Below are positions 27,170 through 35,991 of a stretch of 64,000 nt of DNA, piece by piece. The stretch is from Mixta calida (lineage in GTDB: Bacteria; Pseudomonadota; Gammaproteobacteria; Enterobacterales; Enterobacteriaceae), in contig NZ_CP026378.1 in NCBI RefSeq assembly GCF_002953215.1, positions 2,710,540-2,774,539 on the forward strand, read 5' to 3'. How positions within the stretch are numbered: position 1 is the stretch's first letter; the number at the start of each line of letters is the position of its first letter. The translations under genes and the position numbers were made by a program. The notes beneath the pieces were generated by a model. That model was not told the DNA's origin. It made no database searches and saw only the letters and a list, made by a program, of their open reading frames with translations.

Positions 27170-28530
27170 TGACCACTCGTCTTTCCCGCTGGTTAGGTTC
27201 GCTGGACAGCTTTGAACAGCGCCTGGCGGAGGTGCCCACCGTGCGCCGCTACGGCCGCCTGACGCGCGCCACCGGCCTGGTGCTGGAGGCGACCGGCCTG
27301 CAACTGCCGCTCGGCGCCACCTGCGTTATCGAGCGCAACGACGGCAAACAGATCGCGGAAGTTGAAAGCGAAGTGGTCGGATTTAACGGTCAGAAACTGT
27401 TTCTGATGCCGCTGGAAGAAGTCGAAGGCATTCTGCCCGGCGCGCGTGTCTTTGCACGCGGCAACGGCGACAATGCGCAGAGCGGCAAACAGCTGATGCT
27501 GGGTCCGCAGCTGCTGGGTCGCGTGCTGGACGGCAGCGGCCGTCCGCTCGACGGCCTGCCCGCGCCGGAAACCGGCTACCGCGCCCCGCTGATCACCCCG
27601 CCGTTCAACCCCTTGCAGCGTACCCCGATCACCGACGTGCTGGATACCGGCGTGCGGGCGATCAACGCCCTGCTCACCGTCGGCCGCGGTCAGCGTATGG
27701 GCCTGTTCGCCGGTTCCGGCGTCGGTAAATCGGTGCTGCTCGGCATGATGGCGCGCTACACCAAAGCGGACGTGATCGTCGTCGGGCTGATCGGCGAACG
27801 TGGCCGCGAAGTAAAAGACTTTATCGAAAATATTCTTGGCACCGAGGGCCGCGCGCGCTCGGTAGTGATCGCCGCCCCGGCGGACGTTTCTCCCCTGCTG
27901 CGTATGCAGGGCGCCGCCTACGCCACGCGCATCGCCGAAGATTTCCGCGATCGCGGACAGCATGTGCTGCTGATCATGGACTCCCTGACCCGCTACGCGA
28001 TGGCGCAGCGTGAAATCGCGCTGGCGATCGGCGAGCCGCCGGCGACCAAAGGCTATCCGCCTTCGGTGTTCGCCAAGCTGCCCGCGCTGGTCGAACGCGC
28101 CGGCAACGGCATCGACGGCGGCGGTTCGATCACCGCCTTTTATACCGTGCTGACGGAAGGCGACGATCAGCAGGACCCGATCGCCGACTCCGCGCGCGCC
28201 ATCCTCGACGGCCATGTGGTGCTGTCGCGGCGCCTGGCGGAGGCGGGCCACTATCCGGCCATCGATATTGAAGCCTCCATCAGCCGCGCGATGACTGCGC
28301 TGATCGATGAAACCCACTACGCGCGCGTGCGCCAGTTTAAGCAGCTGCTCTCCAGCTATCAGCGCAACCGCGACCTGATCAGCGTCGGCGCCTATGCGGC
28401 CGGCAGCGATCCGATGCTGGATAAAGCGATCAAGCTCTGGCCGATGCTGGAAGCCTTTCTGCAACAGGGCATCTTCGAGCGCAGCAGCTATGACGATGCC
28501 TGCCTGCACCTGCAGGCGATCTTTGGTTGA
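27169..28530 (+). CDS. fliI: FliI, flagellum-specific export ATPase
   Basis: This 453-residue F1-like ATPase powers and orders substrate delivery to the flagellar export gate. Walker A GSGVGKS lies at about residue 182, Walker B in [19 protein letters not shown], and the FliI/SctN signature [16 protein letters not shown] follows. The ATG of MTTRLSRWL shares a base with the fliH stop (TAATG). Length is close to E. coli (457). Confidence 0.97.
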   Translation: MTTRLSRWLGSLDSFEQRLAEVPTVRRYGRLTRATGLVLEATGLQLPLGATCVIERNDGKQIAEVESEVVGFNGQKLFLMPLEEVEGILPGARVFARGNGDNAQSGKQLMLGPQLLGRVLDGSGRPLDGLPAPETGYRAPLITPPFNPLQRTPITDVLDTGVRAINALLTVGRGQRMGLFAGSGVGKSVLLGMMARYTKADVIVVGLIGERGREVKDFIENILGTEGRARSVVIAAPADVSPLLRMQGAAYATRIAEDFRDRGQHVLLIMDSLTRYAMAQREIALAIGEPPATKGYPPSVFAKLPALVERAGNGIDGGGSITAFYTVLTEGDDQQDPIADSARAILDGHVVLSRRLAEAGHYPAIDIEASISRAMTALIDETHYARVRQFKQLLSSYQRNRDLISVGAYAAGSDPMLDKAIKLWPMLEAFLQQGIFERSSYDDACLHLQAIFG

Positions 28531-28574
28531 TGTCGCCGGGCCAGGCCCGACGCGAGGAGTGAGGTCACCTTACG

Positions 28575-29021
28575 ATGGCAAAACCAAACAGTGCGATGGA
28601 AACCCTGCGCGACCTGGCGCAGAAAGAGGTGGAAGACGCGGCGATCCGACTGGGCACCATGCGCCGCGCGCAGCAGCAGGCTGACGAACAGCTCAACATG
28701 CTGCTGAACTACCAGGATGAATACCGCAATAAGCTGAACGACAATATGTCGACCGGCATCGCCAGTTCGCGCTGGACCAACTATCACCAGTTTATTCAGA
28801 CGCTGGAAAAGGCCATTGAGCAGCACCGCCATCAGCTGGCGCAGTGCAACCAGAAAGTCGAACAGGCGCTGGACGTCTGGCGCAATAAACAGCAACGACT
28901 GCATGCCTGGGAGACGCTGCAGGCGCGCTCGCAGGCGAACGAATTATTACAGGAAAACCGTCTCGATCAGAAACGGATGGATGAGTATGCCCAGCGGGCG
29001 TCATTGAGGAAAGGTGAATGA
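28575..29021 (+). CDS. fliJ: FliJ, flagellar export chaperone/escort
   Basis: A 148-residue coiled-coil protein similar in length to E. coli FliJ (147). It inserts into the FliI hexamer and cycles chaperones. The heptad-rich sequence ([30 protein letters not shown]..., by borders; [13 protein letters not shown] at the end) has no other motifs. It begins 44 bases after fliI and its stop overlaps fliK (ATGA). Confidence 0.93.
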   Translation: MAKPNSAMETLRDLAQKEVEDAAIRLGTMRRAQQQADEQLNMLLNYQDEYRNKLNDNMSTGIASSRWTNYHQFIQTLEKAIEQHRHQLAQCNQKVEQALDVWRNKQQRLHAWETLQARSQANELLQENRLDQKRMDEYAQRASLRKGE

Positions 29022-30277
29022 TTAAGCTGCCAACATCGGTCAACACTCTCAGCGTCGGAAGCGGCGCTGACCTTTCCGCCAGCACCGCCGGCGCGGTCGG
29101 CGGCGACAATACCGCCGCCGCAGCCGGGCAGCTGCCGGAAGCATTTCTTACCCTGCTCGGCAACCGTCTGCTGACGCTGACGAAACAGGGCGACGATAAA
29201 GCGTCGATCGCCGTCGGCGGCGATAAGGCGCAGGCGGAGAACGCGCCGACCACCGAGCTGAACTCGCTGCTGGCGGCGCTGGAAAAACCGGACGCGCTTA
29301 ATGCGTTGCTGGCGCCCGAAAAGACTAAAGAGAGCGGCAAACTCGCCGATGATAAGGATGAGCTGAAACGTGACACGTTAAGCGCGGCGGACCAGCAATC
29401 TTTGCAGGCGCTGTTCGCCATGCTGCCGCAAACGCCATTTGTGCAGCAGGCGGCGAAGAGCAGCGAACTGAAACTGCAGGGCGACAGCCTTGCCGCGCCG
29501 TTGGGCGGGCAGAACGGCAGTTTAAAAGCGACGCTGGCGGCGCTGAACGCGCAGCAGCCAACAGCGGCCGACGCCCTGGCGGATAAATCCGCCAGCGTCA
29601 ACGCGGCGGGTCTGACGACGGCCGCCACGACGGATAGCGGCGATATCGGCAACAGCGCCGCGTTCCAGAACATGCTGAACGGCGTAAAGCAGGATGAGGT
29701 AAAAGAAAATAAAGAGAGCCTGCCGCCGCAAACGCTGAGCGCGCTGTCGGCCGCCATGAACAGCGCTACCGCCGCCGTCGCGCAGCCTGCGGCGTCAGCC
29801 ACGGCCATGACGCCGACCGCGCCGCAGATCAACGCGCAGCTGGGCAGCCCGGAGTGGCAGCAGGCGGTGAGCCAGCAGGTATTGATGTTTAGCCGCAACG
29901 GACAGCAGAACGCCGAACTGCGTCTGCACCCGGACGATTTGGGCGCGATCCAGATCAGTTTGAAGCTGGATAACGACCAGGCGCAGTTGAACATGATCTC
30001 CGGCCACAGCCAGGTGCGCGCCGCGCTGGAAGCCGCCCTGCCGCATCTGCGCACCGCGCTGGCGGAAAGCGGCATCAACCTGAGCCAGAGCAACATCGGC
30101 AGCGACGCCTTCCCGCAGAGCCAGAGCTTCGGCGGTCAGCAGGAGTCGCGCCGCGACCAGGCGCAGGGCGGATTCTCCCTGACGCCGGACAACGATAACG
30201 ACGTCACGCCGCTCGCCGTTCCCGCCGCTTTACAGGCGCGCGCGGCCGGTAGCAGCGCTGTCGATACATTCGCCTGA
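29018..30277 (+). CDS. fliK: FliK, hook-length control protein
   Basis: This 419-residue protein is longer than E. coli FliK (375). The N-terminal 280 residues are Ala/Gln/Ser-rich and poorly conserved, the exported ruler part. The C-terminal Flg_hook domain ([31 protein letters not shown], by borders; about 285-370) triggers the FlhB substrate switch. The ruler extension suggests a somewhat longer hook, but that is inference. It overlaps the fliJ stop. Confidence 0.93.
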   Translation: MIKLPTSVNTLSVGSGADLSASTAGAVGGDNTAAAAGQLPEAFLTLLGNRLLTLTKQGDDKASIAVGGDKAQAENAPTTELNSLLAALEKPDALNALLAPEKTKESGKLADDKDELKRDTLSAADQQSLQALFAMLPQTPFVQQAAKSSELKLQGDSLAAPLGGQNGSLKATLAALNAQQPTAADALADKSASVNAAGLTTAATTDSGDIGNSAAFQNMLNGVKQDEVKENKESLPPQTLSALSAAMNSATAAVAQPAASATAMTPTAPQINAQLGSPEWQQAVSQQVLMFSRNGQQNAELRLHPDDLGAIQISLKLDNDQAQLNMISGHSQVRAALEAALPHLRTALAESGINLSQSNIGSDAFPQSQSFGGQQESRRDQAQGGFSLTPDNDNDVTPLAVPAALQARAAGSSAVDTFA

Positions 30278-30409
30278 CGGCAACAAACGCCAAAGGTAAA
30301 AGCAAAAGGCGCGTCTTTTCCCCCCATTGATCGGCGAGAGACGCGGGATAATCACTCTCGGCTCGCCACTACGGCCTGCCCCAGATAATTCACAGGGTAT
30401 TTCTGCAAA

Positions 30410-30892
30410 ATGTCTGATAACGCGAAAGCCAAAGGCCGCAAACGTTCCATCCTGATTCCGGTGTTACTGGTTGTAACGCTGGCCGCTTGCAGCGTGGCAG
30501 GCTATGCAGTCTGGCGAATAATGAATAAAACCGACGGTCATCAGGGCGCTGCGAAAGTGGAACCGCCTGCCGCACCGGTCTTTTTTGCTCTTGATACATT
30601 TACGGTTAACCTGGTCAATGCGGATAACGATCCCGATCGCGTGCTGTACGTAGGCTTTACCCTGCGTCTGCCCGACGAGGCGACGCGCCTTCGCATGAAC
30701 GACTACCTGCCTGAAGTTCGTAGCCGGTTGCTGCTGCTGCTTTCCCGCCAGGATTCGCTGAAGCTGGCGTCCGAACAGGGCAAGCAGGCGCTGGTGGAAC
30801 AGATCAAGCAGTCGCTGGCGCCGCCGCTGGTTAAAGGTCAACCTCCGCAGGTCGTAAACGATGTACTGTTTACCGCCTTCATTTTGAGGTGA
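30410..30892 (+). CDS. fliL: FliL, flagellar basal-body-associated stator protein
   Basis: A 160-residue protein with one N-terminal membrane helix ([22 protein letters not shown], by borders) and a periplasmic stomatin-like domain ([24 protein letters not shown]). It supports stator function and swarming. First gene of fliLMNOPQR; the 132-base gap after fliK contains an inverted repeat CGAGAG/CTCTCG (30335-30340/30355-30360) and must hold the operon promoter. The C-terminal [13 protein letters not shown] is characteristic. Confidence 0.94.
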   Translation: MSDNAKAKGRKRSILIPVLLVVTLAACSVAGYAVWRIMNKTDGHQGAAKVEPPAAPVFFALDTFTVNLVNADNDPDRVLYVGFTLRLPDEATRLRMNDYLPEVRSRLLLLLSRQDSLKLASEQGKQALVEQIKQSLAPPLVKGQPPQVVNDVLFTAFILR

Positions 30893-30896
30893 GTTA

Positions 30897-31904
30897 ATGG
30901 GCGATAGCATTCTTTCACAAGCTGAGATTGACGCGCTTCTCAATGGCGACAGCGAAAGCGCGGAAGATGATAAGAATAAAAGTACGGGCGATGACAACAT
31001 TCGTCCCTACGACCCTAATACCCAGCGTCGCGTGGTGCGCGAGCGTCTGCAGGCGCTGGAAATCATCAACGAACGTTTTGCGCGTCAGTTCCGTATGGGG
31101 CTGTTTAACCTGTTGCGTCGTAGCCCGGATATCAGCGTCGGTGCGATTAAAATTCAGCCGTATCATGAATTCGCCCGCAACCTGCCGGTGCCGACCAACC
31201 TGAACCTGATCCACCTGAAGCCGCTGCGCGGAACCGCTCTGTTCGTGTTCTCGCCCAGCCTGGTGTTTATCGCGGTGGACAACCTGTTCGGGGGCGACGG
31301 CCGCTTCCCCACGAAAGTGGAAGGACGCGAATTTACCCACACGGAACAGCGCGTAATCCGCCGTATGCTCAAGCTGGCGCTGGAAGGCTACAGCGACGCA
31401 TGGAAAGCGATTTATCCGCTGGATGTTGAATATGTGCGTTCGGAGATGCAGGTGAAGTTCACCAACATCACCACCTCGCCGAACGATATTGTGGTCACCA
31501 CGCCGTTTCAGGTGGAGATCGGTAACCTGGTAGGGGAATTCAATATCTGTATCCCCTTCAGCATGATCGAGCCGCTGCGCGAACTGCTGGTCAACCCGCC
31601 GCTGGAAAACTCCCGACAGGAAGATCAGCACTGGCGCGAAACGCTGGTGAAACAGGTGCAGCACTCCGAGCTGGAGCTGATCGCCACCTTCGCCGACGTT
31701 TCTCTGCGCCTGTCGCGCATACTGCAGCTGAAGCCCGGCGATGTATTACCGATTGAAAAACCGGATCGCATTATCGCCCATGTCGATGGCGTGCCGGTGC
31801 TGACCAGCCAGTACGGTACCCTGAACGGACAGTACGCGCTGCGTGTAGAACACTTGATTAACCCGATTTTGAATTCGCTGAATGAGGAACAGCCCGATGA
31901 GTGA
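30897..31904 (+). CDS. fliM: FliM, flagellar motor switch protein
   Basis: A 335-residue switch protein (334 in E. coli). The N-terminal SILSQAEIDALLNG peptide binds phosphorylated CheY. The middle domain includes GGDGRFPTKVEGREFTHTEQRVIRRML (by borders) and the C-terminal SpoA-like part binds FliN. It starts four bases after the fliL stop and overlaps fliN by eight bases. Confidence 0.97.
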   Translation: MGDSILSQAEIDALLNGDSESAEDDKNKSTGDDNIRPYDPNTQRRVVRERLQALEIINERFARQFRMGLFNLLRRSPDISVGAIKIQPYHEFARNLPVPTNLNLIHLKPLRGTALFVFSPSLVFIAVDNLFGGDGRFPTKVEGREFTHTEQRVIRRMLKLALEGYSDAWKAIYPLDVEYVRSEMQVKFTNITTSPNDIVVTTPFQVEIGNLVGEFNICIPFSMIEPLRELLVNPPLENSRQEDQHWRETLVKQVQHSELELIATFADVSLRLSRILQLKPGDVLPIEKPDRIIAHVDGVPVLTSQYGTLNGQYALRVEHLINPILNSLNEEQPDE

Positions 31905-32307
31905 CAGCAATAACACGTCCAATGACAACATCTCTGCGGACGATCTGTGGGCTGAGGCGATGGGTGAACAAGCCGCAGCCGACAGCGCGTCATCCACGGA
32001 GAGCGTCTTCAAGTCCCTGGACAGCAAAGATATCGGTGGTTCGCTGCAGGATATCGATTTGATCATGGATATTCCGGTCAAGCTGACCGTTGAGCTGGGC
32101 CGCACCAAGATGACCATCAAGGAGCTGCTGCGTCTGACGCAGGGTTCGGTGGTGGCGCTGGAAGGTCTCGCCGGCGAGCCGCTGGATATCCTGATCAACG
32201 GCTACCTGATCGCCCAGGGCGAAGTGGTGGTGGTCAATGATAAATATGGCGTGCGCATCACCGACATTATCACGCCGTCTGAACGTATGCGTCGCCTGAG
32301 CCGTTAA
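31897..32307 (+). CDS. fliN: FliN, flagellar motor switch protein
   Basis: 136 residues, one fewer than E. coli. The C-terminal SpoA domain (LIMDIPVKLTVELGRTKMTIKELL, by borders, through VNDKYGVRITDIITPSERMRRLSR) is intact. The C ring and export ATPase docking depend on it. The start is MSDSNN at 31897, inside the end of fliM. Confidence 0.97.
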   Translation: MSDSNNTSNDNISADDLWAEAMGEQAAADSASSTESVFKSLDSKDIGGSLQDIDLIMDIPVKLTVELGRTKMTIKELLRLTQGSVVALEGLAGEPLDILINGYLIAQGEVVVVNDKYGVRITDIITPSERMRRLSR

Positions 32308-32714
32308 TGATGAATAGCCATACCCAGCAGGCCTCTTCCCTGCACGCCGCACAGCCCGCTTTCTCCACCGGTTCCGCGCTGACTCAGGTCAGCAGCGTGC
32401 TGGCGGGCATCGTGCTGCTGATCCTCGCCTGCGCCTGGCTGGCGAAACGCTTCGGCTTCGCGCCCAAGCGTCTTGGCGGCCCGCAGGCGCTGAAAATCAG
32501 CGCCAGCGTGCAGATCGGTCAGCGCGAGCGCGTAGTGATCGTCGACGTGGAAGATGCCCGACTGGTACTGGGCGTGACTGCGCAGCAGATTACCCATCTG
32601 CATACGCTGCCGCCCAAAGCTCCCGAACAACAGGATGCGCCGCCCGCCCAGGCGGCACCTGACTTCCGTCAGATTTTACAGACGTTAGTGAAACGTCCCG
32701 GAAAACCCCAATGA
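32307..32714 (+). CDS. fliO: FliO, flagellar export-gate assembly protein
   Basis: A 135-residue protein with a single membrane helix ([24 protein letters not shown], by borders) and the conserved cytoplasmic motif [29 protein letters not shown] (by borders). It helps assemble the FliP ring. The ATG shares its first base with the fliN stop (TAATG); the next codon is also ATG. Confidence 0.93.
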   Translation: MMNSHTQQASSLHAAQPAFSTGSALTQVSSVLAGIVLLILACAWLAKRFGFAPKRLGGPQALKISASVQIGQRERVVIVDVEDARLVLGVTAQQITHLHTLPPKAPEQQDAPPAQAAPDFRQILQTLVKRPGKPQ

Positions 32715-33445
32715 TTCGTCGCCTGCTTCCGTTGCTGCCTCTGCTGCTGTTAGCGCCTGAGGTGCATGCTCAGTTGCCTGGTCTGGTTACTCAGCCGCTG
32801 CCTGGCGGCGGACAGAGCTGGTCTCTGCCGGTGCAGACGCTGGTGTTCATCACCTCGCTGACCTTTTTGCCGGCCATTTTGCTGATGATGACCAGCTTTA
32901 CGCGCATCATTATCGTCTTCGGCCTGCTGCGCAACGCGCTCGGCACGCCCTCCGCGCCGCCGAACCAGGTGCTGCTGGGACTGTCGCTGTTCCTGACCTT
33001 CTTTATCATGGCGCCGGTGTTCGACAAAATTTATCAGGACGCCTACCTGCCGTTCAGTCAGGACAAAATCACGATGGACGTGGCGCTGGAGAAAGGCGCG
33101 CAGCCGCTGCGTGAATTTATGCTGCGTCAGACGCGCGAAGCGGATCTTGCGCTGTTCGCCCGGCTGGCGAATACGGCGCCGATCGCCGGACCGGAAGCGG
33201 TGCCGATGCGTATCCTGTTGCCCGCTTACGTCACCAGCGAGCTGAAGACCGCGTTTCAGATTGGCTTCACCGTCTTTATTCCGTTTTTGATTATCGATCT
33301 GGTCATTGCCAGCGTGCTGATGGCGCTGGGGATGATGATGGTACCGCCGGCAACGATTGCCCTGCCATTTAAGCTGATGTTGTTCGTGTTGGTGGATGGC
33401 TGGCAGCTGCTGGTCGGTTCTCTGGCGCAGAGCTTTTATTCCTGA
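32711..33445 (+). CDS. fliP: FliP, flagellar export-gate protein
   Basis: 244 residues (245 in E. coli). It has a cleavable signal sequence ([20 protein letters not shown]), then membrane helices with [49 protein letters not shown] (by borders) and the second pair [23 protein letters not shown]. Five copies form the core of the export gate with FliQ and FliR. Overlaps the fliO stop. Confidence 0.97.
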   Translation: MIRRLLPLLPLLLLAPEVHAQLPGLVTQPLPGGGQSWSLPVQTLVFITSLTFLPAILLMMTSFTRIIIVFGLLRNALGTPSAPPNQVLLGLSLFLTFFIMAPVFDKIYQDAYLPFSQDKITMDVALEKGAQPLREFMLRQTREADLALFARLANTAPIAGPEAVPMRILLPAYVTSELKTAFQIGFTVFIPFLIIDLVIASVLMALGMMMVPPATIALPFKLMLFVLVDGWQLLVGSLAQSFYS

Positions 33446-33459
33446 TACCCGGAGCAATC

Positions 33460-33729
33460 ATGACCCCAGAATCGGTAATGGTCCTTGGCCACGACGCGAT
33501 GAAAGTCGCCCTGATGGTCGCCGCGCCGCTGCTGCTGGCCGCGCTGGTCAGCGGCCTGATTATCAGCCTGCTGCAGGCTGCCACGCAGGTGAACGAACAG
33601 ACGCTCTCCTTTATTCCCAAAATTCTGGCCGTCGCCGCGACCGTAGTGGTCGCCGGTCCGTGGATGCTGAACCTGCTGCTGGACTATATCCGCACGCTGT
33701 TCAGCAACCTGCCCTACATAATTGGCTAG
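33460..33729 (+). CDS. fliQ: FliQ, flagellar export-gate protein
   Basis: 89 residues, two membrane helices, with the family sequence LLLAALVSGLIISLLQAATQVNEQTLSFIPKI (by borders). Exactly the E. coli length. It begins 14 bases after fliP with GGAG as ribosome binding site. Confidence 0.96.
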   Translation: MTPESVMVLGHDAMKVALMVAAPLLLAALVSGLIISLLQAATQVNEQTLSFIPKILAVAATVVVAGPWMLNLLLDYIRTLFSNLPYIIG

Positions 33730-33776
33730 CCGACGCTGTCGGCGCGCCGCCTTTCCGGTTTTAAGAGACGCGATTT

Positions 33777-34561
33777 ATGGTAACGCTGGACAGCAGCCAA
33801 CTTATGCTGTGGGTCGGTCAGTTCTTCTGGCCGCTGGTGCGCCTGCTGGCGCTGTTCAGCACCGCGCCTATTTTCAGCGAACATTCCGTCAGTAAGAAGG
33901 TCAAAATCGGTCTGGCGGTGATGATCACCTGGATACTGGCGCCAACATTACCGCCGGTTAATGTTACGCTGTTTTCCGTCGGCGGTTTTTGGTTGTTGAT
34001 TCAACAACTGTTGATTGGCATTGCGTTAGGCTTCACCATGCAGTTCGCCTTTGCGGCGGTGCGCATGGCGGGTGAACTAATCGGATTACAGATGGGGCTC
34101 TCTTTTGCTACCTTCTTCGATCCGGGCAGCCGCCTGAATATGCCGGTGCTGGCGCGCTTTCTTGATATGCTGGCGATGCTGCTGTTTTTAACCTTCAACG
34201 GGCATCTATGGCTGATCTCGCTGCTGGCGGACAGTTTTCATACATTGCCGATTGGCGGAGACCCACTTAACGCCAATGCATTCCTGGCGCTTGCCAAAGC
34301 GGGGGGTTAATTTTCCTCAACGGAATGCGACTTGCGCTTCCGCTAATCATTCTGTTGCTCACCATTAACCTGGCCCTGGGTTTGTTAAACCGTGTTGCAC
34401 CTCAGCTATCCGTTTTCGCGATAGGTTTCCCCGTAACCTTATCGATCGGAATTTTAACAATTGGCATACTTATGCCCCTTCTCGCTCCTTTCTGTGAGCA
34501 CCTTTTCAGTGAAGTATTTGATTTACTTTCTGACATACTTTCTGAAATGCCGCAAAAGTAA
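33777..34561 (+). pseudogene. fliR: FliR, flagellar export-gate protein, frameshifted at a G6 run
   Basis: The first frame (33777-34310) encodes 177 residues of FliR and stops after ALAKAGG. The remaining 80 or so residues continue in another frame as [37 protein letters not shown] (by borders) to the TAA at 34559-34561. E. coli FliR reads KAGSLIFLNGLMLALPL at this point. Adding one G to the six G residues at 34301-34306 gives [13 protein letters not shown] and a full 261-residue protein. Downstream codons remain perfectly conserved, so the break is either an assembly error or very recent. If real, the cell could not export flagellin. Confidence 0.92.
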
Positions 34562-35211
34562 ACTCCAACATTTCTTAATCTGTAAGATAGCCACACTTAA
34601 GCACCCACAATGTTTCTGAGTACTTTTCGAACCATTTTTATCAGAATTTCACTGAGGAAAATCTGATAAATAGTGCCTGGTGGTGAAATTTATTCGCATT
34701 AAATGGCGCTTCGCGTATTTTAAAATGGAATTCGCAACGGGCATAAACTCAGGTCCAGCACGGGTTGAACGCGCAAGTGAATGTTTTCGAAAGGAAAAAT
34801 TTTTCTGCCGTTTTTTCTTGTCTAAAATGGATTTTTACGGCATTGTCATCGCTCTCGAATTCTTCACACATTCGAGAAGTAAATGCTTTTAAGAATTGTC
34901 CTATCAGGATTATCTTAGTTGTGCGAGATAGTGACAACGTTCTTAAAAGCCGCATAAGACGTACGCCAGAGCCAAATGTCGTTACTGACAGGCCGCCTCT
35001 CGCGTTCTGCTGCGCTTAAGGCAGTGATTTATCCTGCCCTGCGAAAAATCTGCTGTAGTTACAAGGAAGAAAGATGACCTCAGCCATGCTCTGTTAAGAA
35101 TTCAACACAGCTGAGTAAAATTACAAGATTGTTAATAGAAATCTTTCCCGTACCGCGAACGCGTATTCATCGTTGATTTAAACGGATAACAAATTGGTGA
35201 GGGTCGCTATC
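34562..35211. promoter_or_regulatory. rcsA upstream region with tandem RcsAB boxes
   Basis: This 650-base AT-rich region lacks credible genes. At 34890-34903, TAAGAATTGTCCTA matches the RcsAB box consensus (TAAGAATATTCCTA) at 12 of 14 positions. Directly adjoining at 34904-34917 is TCAGGATTATCTTA (9 of 14). RcsA is known to autoregulate through such a box in E. coli and Erwinia. The boxes are about 300 bases from the start codon, implying a long leader. A perfect 8-bp inverted repeat TCTCGAAT/ATTCGAGA flanks a 9-base loop at 34853-34877. The AT richness suits H-NS silencing. Confidence 0.65.
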
Positions 35212-35847
35212 ATGCCAACGATTATTATGGATTCATGCAACTACACACGTCTGGGATTAATGGACTACATGGCAACAAAGGGAGTTAAAAAGAAAAATAT
35301 CTCATCCGTTAACGACATTGAACAGCTACAAATTAAGTGTCAGCAGGTAAAACCTGGCGTCGTCTTTATTAATGAAGAGTGCTTCATTCATGAGGCAGAC
35401 TCCAGCGAGCGTATTCGTAATATTATTCTTCAGCACCCTGACACCATATTTTTTATATTTATGGCGATTGCCAATATCCATTTTGAGGAATACCTCTACG
35501 TTCGTAAGAACCTGATTATTACGTCAAAATCGATAAAGTCCGCCACGTTGGATAAATTATTAAGCAGCTACCTGCAAAAGAAAATCAGCGCGTCTACGCG
35601 CGCCTCTTCTGGCATCGATGTCAATCCACTGACGCTTAGCCAGACGGAATCTAATATGCTGAAAATGTGGATGTCAGGACATGACACCATACAGATTTCC
35701 GACAAGATGCAAATTAAAGCCAAGACGGTTTCGTCGCATAAAGGCAATATCAAGCGTAAGATCAAAACGCATAATAAACAGGTGATCTACCATGTGGTGC
35801 GCTTAACGGACAACGTCACGTCCGGCATCTATGTGAATGTAAGATAA
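35212..35847 (+). CDS. rcsA: RcsA, capsule synthesis co-activator
   Basis: A 211-residue LuxR-type regulator that pairs with RcsB to activate exopolysaccharide genes. The whole protein follows Erwinia/Pantoea Rcs[21 protein letters not shown] at the start and a C-terminal helix-turn-helix at about 140-200 ([44 protein letters not shown], by borders). Start chosen is MPTII (35212) with GAGGG seven bases ahead. In E. coli it is degraded by Lon and raised by the sRNA DsrA; a dsrA gene is present 3 kb away. Confidence 0.96.
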   Translation: MPTIIMDSCNYTRLGLMDYMATKGVKKKNISSVNDIEQLQIKCQQVKPGVVFINEECFIHEADSSERIRNIILQHPDTIFFIFMAIANIHFEEYLYVRKNLIITSKSIKSATLDKLLSSYLQKKISASTRASSGIDVNPLTLSQTESNMLKMWMSGHDTIQISDKMQIKAKTVSSHKGNIKRKIKTHNKQVIYHVVRLTDNVTSGIYVNVR

Positions 35848-35875
35848 AAAAAGGCCGGCTCTGCCGGCCTTTTTT
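35846..35875 (+). terminator. Intrinsic terminator of rcsA
   Basis: GGCCGGC, loop TCT, GCCGGCC between an A tract and a run of six T residues immediately after the rcsA stop. It is symmetric and could work in both directions. Confidence 0.92.
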
Positions 35876-35916
35876 ATTGCTTCTCCGTTTTGCGACCTAC
35901 CTCTCATTTATCCCAC

Positions 35917-35943
35917 TAAGCCTTTTGCCGGGGTTGCCGATGC
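35917..35943 (+). promoter_or_regulatory. Sigma-28 (FliA) promoter of the second chemoreceptor gene
   Basis: TAAGCCTT (35917-35924), an 11-base spacer, and GCCGATGC (35936-35943), close to the TAAAGTTT-N11-GCCGATAA consensus. It is 48 bases before the chemoreceptor start. Confidence 0.75.
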
Positions 35944-35991
35944 TAATACCGATCTGACATCGCCTACCTTACTTACAGAGAGCAAAAGGAT

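Noticed and set aside
27193..28509. 438-codon open frame antisense to fliI
   Set aside because: It is a shadow of the highly GC-rich fliI gene. It has no family resemblance, no ribosome binding site, and a composition rich in His, Arg, Gln and Ala as expected from reading coding DNA backwards.
28792..30096. 434-codon open frame antisense to fliK and fliJ
   Set aside because: Ser/Ala/Cys-rich low-complexity translation antisense to genuine fli genes; arises from GC-rich codon use.
34680..35019. Two small overlapping frames (70 and 84 codons) upstream of rcsA
   Set aside because: AT-rich regulatory DNA with RcsAB boxes inside; the translations are not protein-like and have no conserved motif.
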